This document shows positions 7,958 to 16,224 of a stretch of 64,000 nucleotides of DNA, piece by piece. A program made the position numbers and the translations under genes. Source of the DNA: Lysinibacillus pinottii (GTDB lineage Bacteria > Bacillota > Bacilli > Bacillales_A > Planococcaceae); the NCBI RefSeq assembly GCF_024753545.1, contig NZ_JANTOO010000002.1, positions 62,001-126,000 of the forward strand. The letters are read 5' to 3'. The notes below the pieces were generated by a model. The model saw only the letters and a list, made by a program, of their open reading frames with translations, had not been told where the DNA came from and made no database searches. Positions within the stretch are counted from its first letter, which is position 1, and each line of letters starts with the position of its first letter.

Positions 7958-8734
7958 TTCATAAACGTTTTTTGAAGCAGCTATTAATGCTTCTACTGTT
8001 GCCATCTTGCCTTCATGTAAGGCCGTCACAATGGCACTCCCAACGATGACCCCATCCCCCAACATTCCCATACTTTTCACTTGCTCGGGTGTTGAAATGC
8101 CAAATCCCGCTAGTACTGGGATTGGACTTGCCTGACGTAAGTGGGCAAAATGTTGTTCTAAATTAGTAGCAAAATTAGAGCGTTCCCCTGTAATTCCATT
8201 TACAGTCACTGCATAAACAAATCCTTGGCTTGCAGCAGCAATTCGAGCAATACGCTCAGGAGGACTTGTTAATGATACAAGCTGGACCACATCAATGCTA
8301 TAGGGATTTAAGGCCTCTCGTAAAATTCCGCTTTCCTCTAATGGCACATCTGGCACGATAATTCCTTTGACTCCTCCAGCAATACAAGCTTGAGCAAAGG
8401 CCTCCAAGCCATATGCTATTACTGGATTAAAATACGTCATTATAACTAAAGGGACTGTTATTTCCTCTCTAAATGAAGCAAGAGTTTGTAATACTTTCCT
8501 CAACGTTACACCTGCTGCCAATGCACGTTCTCCAGCCCGCTCAATTGTTGGACCATCTGCAACAGGGTCTGTAAAGGGAATACCTACTTCAACAGCTGTT
8601 ACGCCAAGCTGCTGTAGTTTTAAAATCGTTGGCTTGATAGTTTCTAGCCCTCCATCGCCTGCCATAATATACGGGATAAAAGCCTTATGTCCTTCAATCT
8701 TTGTCTGGGCAATCGCCTGTTGTAAAGTCGTCAT
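7940..8734 (-). CDS. trpA: Tryptophan synthase alpha chain
   Basis: Cleaves indole-3-glycerol phosphate to indole, which is channelled to TrpB. The 264-residue TIM barrel keeps the catalytic Glu in EVGIPFTDP and the catalytic Asp in DPVADGPTI. YAVTVNGITGER and the phosphate-site GFGIS and GDGVIVGSAIV are also present. The start overlaps the trpB stop by 4 bases, so the two are translationally coupled. The transcription terminator begins within its last codons. Confidence 0.97.
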   Translation of the reverse strand: MTTLQQAIAQTKIEGHKAFIPYIMAGDGGLETIKPTILKLQQLGVTAVEVGIPFTDPVADGPTIERAGERALAAGVTLRKVLQTLASFREEITVPLVIMTYFNPVIAYGLEAFAQACIAGGVKGIIVPDVPLEESGILREALNPYSIDVVQLVSLTSPPERIARIAAASQGFVYAVTVNGITGERSNFATNLEQHFAHLRQASPIPVLAGFGISTPEQVKSMGMLGDGVIVGSAIVTALHEGKMATVEALIAASKNVYEKSTLY

Positions 8735-9942
8735 TTCATATCCCCTCCTAGTGCTGCACGAACTGTGTGTACATCTTTATCCCCTCGGCCAGATAAGCAC
8801 ACCACAATAATGCTGTCACTCTGCATTGTTTTGGCAAGCTTTGCAGTATAAGCAATTGCATGGGAGCTTTCAAGCGCGGGAAGTATGCCCTCTGTTCTAC
8901 TTAATAATTGTAATCCTTCTAACGCTTCAGCATCTGTAATGGCGTTAAATTGAGCTCGACCAATATCGTGTAAATAACAATGTTCTGGCCCTTTTCCCGG
9001 ATAGTCTAACCCCGCTGAAATAGAGTGCGCTTCTTGAACAAAGCCATTTGCATCTTGTAGTAAATACATGTAAGCGCCATGTAATACCCCTAATTGTCCA
9101 CCTGCAATAGCCGCTGCATGCCGCCCAGTTTCAAGACCACTCCCTGCTGCCTCTACACCATATAAGGCAACCGATTCGTCGTCAACGAATGGATGAAACA
9201 TACCAATTGCATTACTGCCACCACCAATACAAGCGACAACTGCATCTGGTAAGCGACCTTCCTTTTGCAAAATTTGCGTTCTTGTCTCAACCCCGATAAT
9301 CCGCTGAAAATCACGAACAATTTTTGGAAATGGATGTGGGCCTAAGGCAGAGCCTAAAATATAATGCGTATCCTCCACATTCGTCACCCAATAGCGCAAA
9401 GCAGCATTTACAGCGTCCTTTAAAGTTTTTGACCCACTTTCTACCGACTGAACCTTCGTGCCAAGTAGTTCCATACGGAAAACATTTAACTGCTGCCGTT
9501 TAATATCTTCTGCACCCATAAAAACAACACATTCAAGATTTAATAAGGCACATGCGGTAGCCGTTGCTACACCATGTTGCCCAGCTCCTGTCTCTGCAAC
9601 AATCTTCTTTTTTCCCATTCGTTTGGCAAGAAGTGCCTGGCCAATCGCGTTATTAATTTTATGAGCACCTGTATGATTTAAGTCTTCACGCTTTAGATAG
9701 ATTTTAGCTCCACCAAGCTTCTTTGTAAGATTTTCTGCGAAATAAAGCGGGGTTTCACGTCCCACATAGTCCTGCAAATAGTAGGATAGCTCTTCAGTAA
9801 ACGAGGAATCTTCTAAAGCTTCCTCGTAGGCATTCTCTAATTCTAGCAAGGCAGTCATTAATGTTTCAGGTACGAACCGCCCTCCAAATTGACCGAACCG
9901 CCCTGCCTTTGTTGGTACACTATTAGCTATCGAAATGGTCAT
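8731..9942 (-). CDS. trpB: Tryptophan synthase beta chain
   Basis: PLP enzyme joining indole and serine to make tryptophan. The 403-residue protein has the PLP lysine in LNHTGAHKINNAIGQ, the conserved AETGAGQHGVATA, the PLP phosphate loop CIGGGSNAIG, and the C-terminal LSGRGDKD. All expected active-site motifs are present. The start shares one base with the trpF stop. Confidence 0.98.
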   Translation of the reverse strand: MTISIANSVPTKAGRFGQFGGRFVPETLMTALLELENAYEEALEDSSFTEELSYYLQDYVGRETPLYFAENLTKKLGGAKIYLKREDLNHTGAHKINNAIGQALLAKRMGKKKIVAETGAGQHGVATATACALLNLECVVFMGAEDIKRQQLNVFRMELLGTKVQSVESGSKTLKDAVNAALRYWVTNVEDTHYILGSALGPHPFPKIVRDFQRIIGVETRTQILQKEGRLPDAVVACIGGGSNAIGMFHPFVDDESVALYGVEAAGSGLETGRHAAAIAGGQLGVLHGAYMYLLQDANGFVQEAHSISAGLDYPGKGPEHCYLHDIGRAQFNAITDAEALEGLQLLSRTEGILPALESSHAIAYTAKLAKTMQSDSIIVVCLSGRGDKDVHTVRAALGGDMK

Positions 9943-10556
9943 TATTTATCCCCCCTCTTTACTACTTGTAAAAATGTCCTTATTTTTTTATGATCCTTAA
10001 TGCCATCTGTTTCTACACCACTTGATACATCCACCATGTATGGGTCTACAGCTGTGATGGCTTCTTCAACATTATCCGCCTTCAGTCCACCAGCTAGTAT
10101 TAATCTTTCTCGTGGAATGCCCACCTCATCGAGTAGAGTCCAGTCAAAAGTTTGACCACTTCCACCCTTAAAAGTAGTTCCAGGAGCATCGAATAAATAA
10201 TAGTCCACCTGAAAATTAGCAGCAGCTTGCACATCCTCTTTTGTCCTGATAGACAATGCTTTAATAGCTGGATAACCTTGTTCTAAAATAAATGTTGCTG
10301 TTTCCTCTCCGTGGTATTGCACGTAATCTAAAGGCACTCGCTCAACCGCTTCCTGTAATTCAGCAGCAGTTGGATTGACAAAGACACCAATTTTCAAAAC
10401 ACCTTGTGGCACTTGCTTTGCTAATAGCCGTGCCTGTTCAATGGATACACGACGTTTACTTGGTGCAAAAACAAAGCCCACAGCATCTGCACCAGCTTGA
10501 ATTGCTGTTTGGATATGTTCTAATTCTTGTAAACCACAAATTTTAACTTTTGTCAT
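9942..10556 (-). CDS. trpF: Phosphoribosylanthranilate isomerase
   Basis: Amadori isomerase converting phosphoribosylanthranilate to CdRP. The 204-residue barrel has the catalytic Cys in KICGL, the conserved GFVFAPSKRRVS, the catalytic Asp in LFDAPG, and the phosphate-binding LAGGL and DVSSGVET. It overlaps trpC by 4 bases. Confidence 0.96.
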   Translation of the reverse strand: MTKVKICGLQELEHIQTAIQAGADAVGFVFAPSKRRVSIEQARLLAKQVPQGVLKIGVFVNPTAAELQEAVERVPLDYVQYHGEETATFILEQGYPAIKALSIRTKEDVQAAANFQVDYYLFDAPGTTFKGGSGQTFDWTLLDEVGIPRERLILAGGLKADNVEEAITAVDPYMVDVSSGVETDGIKDHKKIRTFLQVVKRGDK

Positions 10557-11344
10557 ACTGAAGTCTCCTCGGTTTGAACTTGTAAACGCCTGAGTGCTAG
10601 CCCTGCATCTCCGCTCCGCATTAATGCTTCTCCAACAAGAACGCCACTAGCGCCCATAGCCGCCACTTGTTTCGCATCGTCCTGGGACCAAATGCCACTT
10701 TCGCTAATTAAAATGTGTCCCTCATCAAACGGAAAAGCTTTTGCAATCTCCTTTGTGCGCTGCAAATTGACCTTAAAAGTACGTAAATCTCGATTATTAA
10801 CGCCGATCAATTTCGCATCTACTGCAAGTGCACGTTCTAGCTCCTCTCTATCATGCACTTCCACTAAAACCTCTAAGCCTAAGCTCGTTGCATAGCTATA
10901 TAAATCATCTAAAGCTTCATCCGTTAATGCTGCCACGATCAATAAAATAATAGATGCACCTGCTGCCTTAGCAAATCGAATTTGCACTCGATCCACCATA
11001 AAATCTTTACAAAGAAGTGGCGTATCCACAGCACGAGCAACTGCGGCTAAATCTTCAAAGGAGCCTTTAAAAAATTCCTTGTCCGTTAATACAGAAATAG
11101 CTGCTGCTCCTGCCTGGGCATAAACTTGTGCTTGTGCAACTGGGTCTGCCCCGCCAGCAATTAACCCTTTGGAAGGCGAAGCACGTTTCATTTCAGCAAT
11201 CACCTGCAATGTGTTTGCTTGCCGTAATGATTGAAATAACGAAGGGCGTTGCTTTTCTGAAAAATTTGCTAAAGGATCGGGCTGCTCTAATAATGCTCCT
11301 ACCTCTATCCTCTTTTGCTGAAGTATTTTTTGAAGAATATTCAT
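10553..11344 (-). CDS. trpC: Indole-3-glycerol phosphate synthase
   Basis: Closes the indole ring of CdRP to indole-3-glycerol phosphate. The 263-residue barrel shows the catalytic lysines in AEMKRASPSKG and LCKDFMVD, the Glu in LVEVHDREE, the conserved GVNNRDLRTF, and ISESGI. It overlaps trpD by 4 bases. Confidence 0.97.
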   Translation of the reverse strand: MNILQKILQQKRIEVGALLEQPDPLANFSEKQRPSLFQSLRQANTLQVIAEMKRASPSKGLIAGGADPVAQAQVYAQAGAAAISVLTDKEFFKGSFEDLAAVARAVDTPLLCKDFMVDRVQIRFAKAAGASIILLIVAALTDEALDDLYSYATSLGLEVLVEVHDREELERALAVDAKLIGVNNRDLRTFKVNLQRTKEIAKAFPFDEGHILISESGIWSQDDAKQVAAMGASGVLVGEALMRSGDAGLALRRLQVQTEETSV

Positions 11345-12372
11345 TGTCCGACCTCCACTCCTTTTAATTGCTCACTATAAGCTACAACCGTTTCCAATTT
11401 TTGCAGTGCTCGCCCACTACCAATACTGTCTTTCGCCATAGCCACTCCTTCTTTAATCGTTTCTGCCTGACCATGAGCGAATAATCCGATGCCGGCATTT
11501 ATCAATACCGTATCTAAGTAGGCACTTTGCTCCCCAGCCAGTAAATTTTTCATAATCACCGCATTTTCATCAGCATTGCCACCTCGAATGGCCTCTAATG
11601 GTGCCGAGCGAAGACCGACATCCTCTGCGGTTAATGAGAATGGAATCAAATCCCCTTTATCTAATAAAACCAATGTATTTTGCCCTGCTAAGGAAGCCTC
11701 GTCGAGCCCTTGAGGACCTGATACTACAATGGCACGTTCACGTCCTAGCATTTGTAGAACAGAAGCATATTCCATGACAAATTGGGGCCGATTAATGCCT
11801 GTGAATTGTGTTGAAAGGGCTACAGGATTTGTTAAAGGACCAACTAGATTGAAGATGGTTGGTCTACCAAGTGAACGTCGCACTTCCCCAATCCTCCTTA
11901 GTTTGGGATGAACATTCGGTGCATACAAAAAAGAAACTCCTTCCTTTTCCAATAGCTCTACAGTTTGTGGAATTGTCATCTCTGTATGAATGCCTAATGC
12001 CTCTAAAACGTCCGAACTGCCAGAGGAGGACGAAATTTTACGATTTCCATGCTTGGCAATTTTAACACCAGCTCCAGCTAGTACGAATGCAGAGGCAGTG
12101 CTGATATTAAATGTATGAAGGCCATCTCCACCAGTTCCACAATTATCCATATAACGTCCTTCTTTTACTGGGACATTACTGGCAAATGACCGCATAATTG
12201 TTGCTAAGGCCGCTACCTCATGAGCAGTCTCCCCCTTTATAGATAGGGCTGTTAAAAAGCCTGCGATTTCATCTTTAGGTGTGTCATCCTGAAATAGCCA
12301 TTGCGCCACCTCTAGCATTTCTTCATACATCAAATGCTGTCCTTGTAACACTTTCCGCTGTAAATGTTTCAT
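11341..12372 (-). CDS. trpD: Anthranilate phosphoribosyltransferase
   Basis: Transfers phosphoribose to anthranilate. The 343-residue protein has the PRPP loop CGTGGDG, then FNISTASAFVLAGAGVKIAKHGNR, the anthranilate-site HPKLRRIGEVRRSLG and FNLVGPLTNP. It looks fully functional, unlike its upstream neighbour trpE, with which it overlaps by 4 bases. Confidence 0.97.
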   Translation of the reverse strand: MKHLQRKVLQGQHLMYEEMLEVAQWLFQDDTPKDEIAGFLTALSIKGETAHEVAALATIMRSFASNVPVKEGRYMDNCGTGGDGLHTFNISTASAFVLAGAGVKIAKHGNRKISSSSGSSDVLEALGIHTEMTIPQTVELLEKEGVSFLYAPNVHPKLRRIGEVRRSLGRPTIFNLVGPLTNPVALSTQFTGINRPQFVMEYASVLQMLGRERAIVVSGPQGLDEASLAGQNTLVLLDKGDLIPFSLTAEDVGLRSAPLEAIRGGNADENAVIMKNLLAGEQSAYLDTVLINAGIGLFAHGQAETIKEGVAMAKDSIGSGRALQKLETVVAYSEQLKGVEVGQ

Positions 12373-13739
12373 TTATTTTGCCCTCCATTATTCGCCAATA
12401 ACTGTAAATATGCACGTTCTTCCTCTTCCAACTGTTGTAAAACTTTTAATACGTCCGTATATTTTGTCACCGCAATAGTGGATTGCATATGCATCATTGT
12501 TTGTTTCACCACAATGGATTGCCCTGTTAAAGCAAAATCCAAATGCCCATTAAAACCGATGAAACCGAGAGCTCCACCAAATATACCCGCAGTATGATGC
12601 CATTTTTCCAAATAATAGGTTGCCTGTTCTTTAGGTATCCCTGTAGTTGAATATGGTGGTAGCATTGCTGCTAATACATCAAGGGCATGTAGCATCGGCA
12701 AAAGTCGCCCCTCTATCCTTGAAGTCATGTGTATAGCTTGCTTCGATCTCTCAATGTGCATAGCATCGATTACTTGAACAGAATCCCGAAAACAAACAGA
12801 CTGTAACTCTTGCTGCACTGCACTCACAAGGACGGCATGTGATTTTCTAATTTTTAGATGGTTGTATAGTTTACGCTCATTAATTAGGTCATCGCTTTTC
12901 GTTTTCCCCCGTGGGTATGTGCCCTCTGTTGGAGTTGCAATCACTCGGTCTCCTTTCACTCGTATTAGACTTTCAGGAGAAGTTCCTAAAACCATATAAT
13001 CTTCAAACTCTACATAATACATATAGGCAGCTGACTTTTTTTTACGAAGCTGTCTATATAACGAAAAAGCATCTCCCTGAAAGTTTGCAACATGGCGCTT
13101 CGGTAATATAACTCTTGTTATTTCCCCATTCAAATTACGTTGAATATTTTGTAGAGCTATTGAAAATTGATCCTGTGTAGAAGTATCAAGTGATTGATAC
13201 ATGTAAGTTGCTTCTTCACTTACATGCCCTTCTAATATCTGTTGTGCTAATTTCTCCAAATCAGGCTCTTGTTTTTCCACATCTATATTTGTATGAATCA
13301 ATGTCACCTCATCAGTTACATGATCAAAAATAATAATTGTTTCATAGACATGAAAATGAGCTTCTGGGAGATCCTTTCCATCTGTTCGTAGCATCGATGT
13401 TGCTCCATGACCTATATAACCAATGGCCCCTCCAGAGAACGGAAAATCAGTTGTATTGGAAATACGGGGCATGAGTCTTTTCAATAGGGCAAAGAGCTCT
13501 CCTTTATGGACAGAGGTTTTTCCAGTTTGATAGGAATACTCCTGAATTTCTTGCCCCATCCCCTTATACGTTTTTCTTGGATTAGCACCAATAAAAGAAA
13601 ACCTTCCCGCTCCCTCATGTTGGGCTGAACTTTCAAGCAAAAATTTATGCTTACCCTGTAAACGTCTAAAAATTAAAATCGGTGTTAAAGAATCGCCGTT
13701 GATGGTTTTCATTTTTGTTCTTGAACTCGTTGTTTGCAT
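12369..13739 (-). CDS. trpE: Anthranilate synthase component I homologue (TrpE) lacking catalytic residues
   Basis: First gene of the trp operon, 456 residues, start ATG 13739 with AAGGAG ten bases upstream; an in-frame extension to 13835 would run into the attenuator. The N-terminal lobe keeps the tryptophan-feedback motif FLLES (33-37), RFSFIGANP and GGAIGYIG. Compared with B. subtilis TrpE as I remember it, the C-terminal catalytic half aligns without gaps over its core but has lost most active-site residues. The two Mg-binding Glu of the xxExxExH segment are Ile297 and Ser300. The Arg of the IRT motif is Gln407. GAGIV has become TIAVT, and the final Glu cluster is gone. The frame is intact. 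It may be a pseudoenzyme. No trpG lies in the operon. Confidence 0.8.
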   Translation of the reverse strand: MQTTSSRTKMKTINGDSLTPILIFRRLQGKHKFLLESSAQHEGAGRFSFIGANPRKTYKGMGQEIQEYSYQTGKTSVHKGELFALLKRLMPRISNTTDFPFSGGAIGYIGHGATSMLRTDGKDLPEAHFHVYETIIIFDHVTDEVTLIHTNIDVEKQEPDLEKLAQQILEGHVSEEATYMYQSLDTSTQDQFSIALQNIQRNLNGEITRVILPKRHVANFQGDAFSLYRQLRKKKSAAYMYYVEFEDYMVLGTSPESLIRVKGDRVIATPTEGTYPRGKTKSDDLINERKLYNHLKIRKSHAVLVSAVQQELQSVCFRDSVQVIDAMHIERSKQAIHMTSRIEGRLLPMLHALDVLAAMLPPYSTTGIPKEQATYYLEKWHHTAGIFGGALGFIGFNGHLDFALTGQSIVVKQTMMHMQSTIAVTKYTDVLKVLQQLEEEERAYLQLLANNGGQNK

Positions 13740-13817
13740 AGCTTTTAATCTCCTTTTCCAAAGATTCCTTTTGCTAATGTCTAGACGAATGAAGAAAAAT
13801 GTACTGTTGAATGAAAA

Positions 13818-14202
13818 TAAAAAAATCCCCTGCAAAAAGGATTATTCCTAATTGCAGAGGACGATCATGACCGCGTTGCCACCTCATATTAGAGCATATT
13901 GCTCTCACTTTAATGCCTGCTCCTGTACGGTCCATTGCTAATCATATTGATTGCAAGGCCTCTATACGTTCAAGCATTCCCTATAACGTGGGGATTCACG
14001 TTCGCTTTTTAAAAGCGACTCTCATAAGTCCATTCACATAAGCTACAAATCAGTTCTCACCAGCCACTGACTCTCTATATTGCACACCTATGCTACTACT
14101 CTTATTCAACAATTTCTCAGCTATTCTCATCTACACTCAGCTCATCTGTTCTTAGGTTGACCACGCTCCCGTAGCCTTCTACCTTGACCGAACAAAAAGT
14201 TA
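13818..14202 (-). promoter_or_regulatory. Tryptophan-specific T-box leader of the trp operon
   Basis: On the minus strand the leader has a Stem I with the distal GGUGAGAA-type loop near 14065, a specifier loop with the Trp codon TGG at 14030-14032 (context GAATGGACT), and the T-box AGGTGGCAACGCGGT at 13870-13884. It ends in a terminator hairpin (13826-13861) whose arms TCCTCTGCAA/TTGCAGGGGA precede a T run. Uncharged tRNA-Trp should stabilise the antiterminator and allow trpE transcription. Confidence 0.92.
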
Positions 14203-14208
14203 GCCTTA

Positions 14209-14237
14209 ATTTTATGCTAAATAAATATAATTGTCAA
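14209..14237 (-). promoter_or_regulatory. SigA promoter of the trp operon
   Basis: Minus-strand TTGACA (14232-14237), 17-base spacer, TAAAAT (14209-14214), immediately upstream of the T-box leader. Confidence 0.85.
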
Positions 14238-14357
14238 TCAATTTTGAAGAATCAAGTGGATAACATGGATTTCAGAAGCCTTTTATATAGGTATATAAAC
14301 CTTTTTAAATTCCATAAAAAGTAAATAATACTTCTCCTGTTGAAAATTTTCTGAGTA

Positions 14358-14386
14358 TTGACCTTGTAAAAATATCAAGCTATAGT
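14358..14386 (+). promoter_or_regulatory. SigA promoter of the chemoreceptor gene
   Basis: TTGACC (14358-14363), 17-base spacer, TATAGT (14381-14386), about 50 bases upstream of the ATG at 14438. No SigD-type motif was seen there. Confidence 0.65.
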
Positions 14387-14437
14387 AATTTCAGAACATT
14401 TATTTTTTCCATATAACAAAAGAAGGTAGGAACGTCT

Positions 14438-16126
14438 ATGTCCGTTCGTAAAAAACTAAATCTGGGCTTCATTTCATTAACATGTTTACTCTTCATTTCT
14501 AGTATTGTGAGCTTTCTGCAATTCAAAGCTACGCAAAATGATCTAGAAGAAGTACTGCAGCACCGTATTGTACAAATGCAATTAACAGTGAAAATTCAGC
14601 AAGAACTCGCATCACAAGGTTTATTTTTACGTTCCTATATTTTAAATCCAAAGGATGAAACCGCTAAAGCAAACTTAGCGCGCTATGAAAAGCTTTTACC
14701 AGAATCGGTGAATGAGCTTTCTACCCTTGTTCGTTCAGACTACACAAAAAATATTATGCAGCAAATCACAGCATTACAAAAAGATTTACTTACTCATTCC
14801 GAAAAGGCAGTCCAAGCCTTCAATAATGGAAATGTGGATTTAGCCCTCTCATACATAAATAATGATGTGACAAAAGATAATAAAGAACTCTTCCAATTAA
14901 CGAAGGAAATGTTAGATTATCATAATGAGCAGCTACAAAAGGTTGATGCTGAAGTTAATCAAACGGTTGCAAGAGCAATTATTATTTCCATCACGCTTCT
15001 ATTGGCTAGTGCCGTTATTGGCGTTTACTTTATGTATTTTGTTAAAAAATCGATTGTTCAGCCATTGCATCTTGCAATTGGAGCGGCTGATACTTTAGCA
15101 CAAGGAGATTTATCGATTGATGAGCTTACTCACCAATCAAATGATGAAATTGGTACACTAGCCGTGGCAGTCAATACTTTAAAGCAAAATCTAACTGGAT
15201 TAATGTCAAACATTCAAGATAGCGCCTCCCACCTATCAGCTGTCTCTGAAGAGCTGTCTGCTAGCACAGAGGAAGTGACGGCAACTTCTGATGATATTGC
15301 CCAACGAATTCAAGAAAATTCAACACATATCGTTTCATCTGCAAGTGCTTCACAGCAAAGTGCTGTGGCAATGGATGAAACAGCATCCGGTGTTCAACGC
15401 ATTGCAGAGGCGACACAAAGCCTTCATGCCAATGCAGAAAGTATGACCCAGCTTGCGCGAACAGGAGGAACAACCATTTCCACAGCGAAAGAGCAGATGT
15501 CTATCATTTCTGTGGCTACCTCTGAAATTGCTACATTGACAGATAAACTAAGTAAACAATCAGAAGAAATCGGACAAATTACAGCCGTCATCACGGCCAT
15601 TTCAGAGCAAACAAATTTGCTGGCCTTAAATGCGGCAATTGAAGCGGCAAGAGCTGGGGAGCACGGTAAGGGCTTTGCGGTAGTAGCGGATGAAGTACGT
15701 AAACTTGCTGAGGAATCTAATCAGTCTGCCAATCAAATCGTTGCCATTACAAAAGAAATTCTGACAGATACACGCAATGTTGCAGCCGCTGTCGATAATG
15801 GTCTAGCTTCTGTAAAAGACGGCGTAAACAAAATTCATGAGGCAGGAGATGCTTTCTACTCCATCACATCAGCAGTGACAGCATTTACGGAGCAAATTGA
15901 GGAAATCTCTGCCACATCTGAAGAAATTTCCGCCAGTGCTGAGCAGGTTGCTGCCTCTGTCACGGAAATAGCAAGCGTTTCAAATCAATCAGCCAGCAAT
16001 TCACAAATAATTGCAGAGTCTGTTGATGAACAAGTTGCGACTATGCAGCAAGTGAATGCGGTCGCTGAAGAATTAAGTCAACATGCTCAGCAGCTACAGA
16101 CATTGCTTCAGCAATTTAAATTATAA
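14438..16126 (+). CDS. Methyl-accepting chemotaxis protein
   Basis: Membrane chemoreceptor of 562 residues. A first membrane helix (about 9-30) and a second (about 187-209) bracket an extracellular helical sensor of about 155 residues, probably a four-helix bundle. A HAMP linker (about 211-262) and a long coiled-coil signalling domain follow. The strictly conserved hairpin tip EQTNLLALNAAIEAARAGE lies near residues 390-408. Glu/Gln-Ser/Ala-rich helices flank the tip and hold the probable methylation sites. It is a single gene between the trp operon and secDF; the ligand is unknown. Confidence 0.95.
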   Translation: MSVRKKLNLGFISLTCLLFISSIVSFLQFKATQNDLEEVLQHRIVQMQLTVKIQQELASQGLFLRSYILNPKDETAKANLARYEKLLPESVNELSTLVRSDYTKNIMQQITALQKDLLTHSEKAVQAFNNGNVDLALSYINNDVTKDNKELFQLTKEMLDYHNEQLQKVDAEVNQTVARAIIISITLLLASAVIGVYFMYFVKKSIVQPLHLAIGAADTLAQGDLSIDELTHQSNDEIGTLAVAVNTLKQNLTGLMSNIQDSASHLSAVSEELSASTEEVTATSDDIAQRIQENSTHIVSSASASQQSAVAMDETASGVQRIAEATQSLHANAESMTQLARTGGTTISTAKEQMSIISVATSEIATLTDKLSKQSEEIGQITAVITAISEQTNLLALNAAIEAARAGEHGKGFAVVADEVRKLAEESNQSANQIVAITKEILTDTRNVAAAVDNGLASVKDGVNKIHEAGDAFYSITSAVTAFTEQIEEISATSEEISASAEQVAASVTEIASVSNQSASNSQIIAESVDEQVATMQQVNAVAEELSQHAQQLQTLLQQFKL

Positions 16127-16131
16127 CCTAT

Positions 16132-16168
16132 AAAAATCTGCTGCTTTTTAGAAAGCCAGCAGATTTTT
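16132..16168 (+). terminator. Terminator of the chemoreceptor gene
   Basis: AAAATCTGCTG pairs with CAGCAGATTTT and is followed by a T run. Confidence 0.85.
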
Positions 16169-16176
16169 TTGCATCA

Positions 16177-16218
16177 TAAAAGCAGGGTATAGAAAACAAT
16201 TCGTTTTCTATACCCTGC
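16177..16218 (-). terminator. Terminator of secDF
   Basis: Perfect 16-bp stem GCAGGGTATAGAAAAC/GTTTTCTATACCCTGC with a 5-base loop, followed by TTTT on the minus strand, just after the secDF stop. Confidence 0.8.
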
Positions 16219-16224
16219 CCATAA

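Noticed and set aside
7750..7962. A 70-codon minus-strand frame between trpA and recJ
   Set aside because: It starts inside the trpA 3' end and terminator, crosses the GGATAGC repeats and has no ribosome site; composition is not protein-like.
13740..13835. Longer TrpE start giving 32 extra residues
   Set aside because: It would begin inside the T-box terminator; the ATG at 13739 has a good ribosome site and normal N-terminal length.
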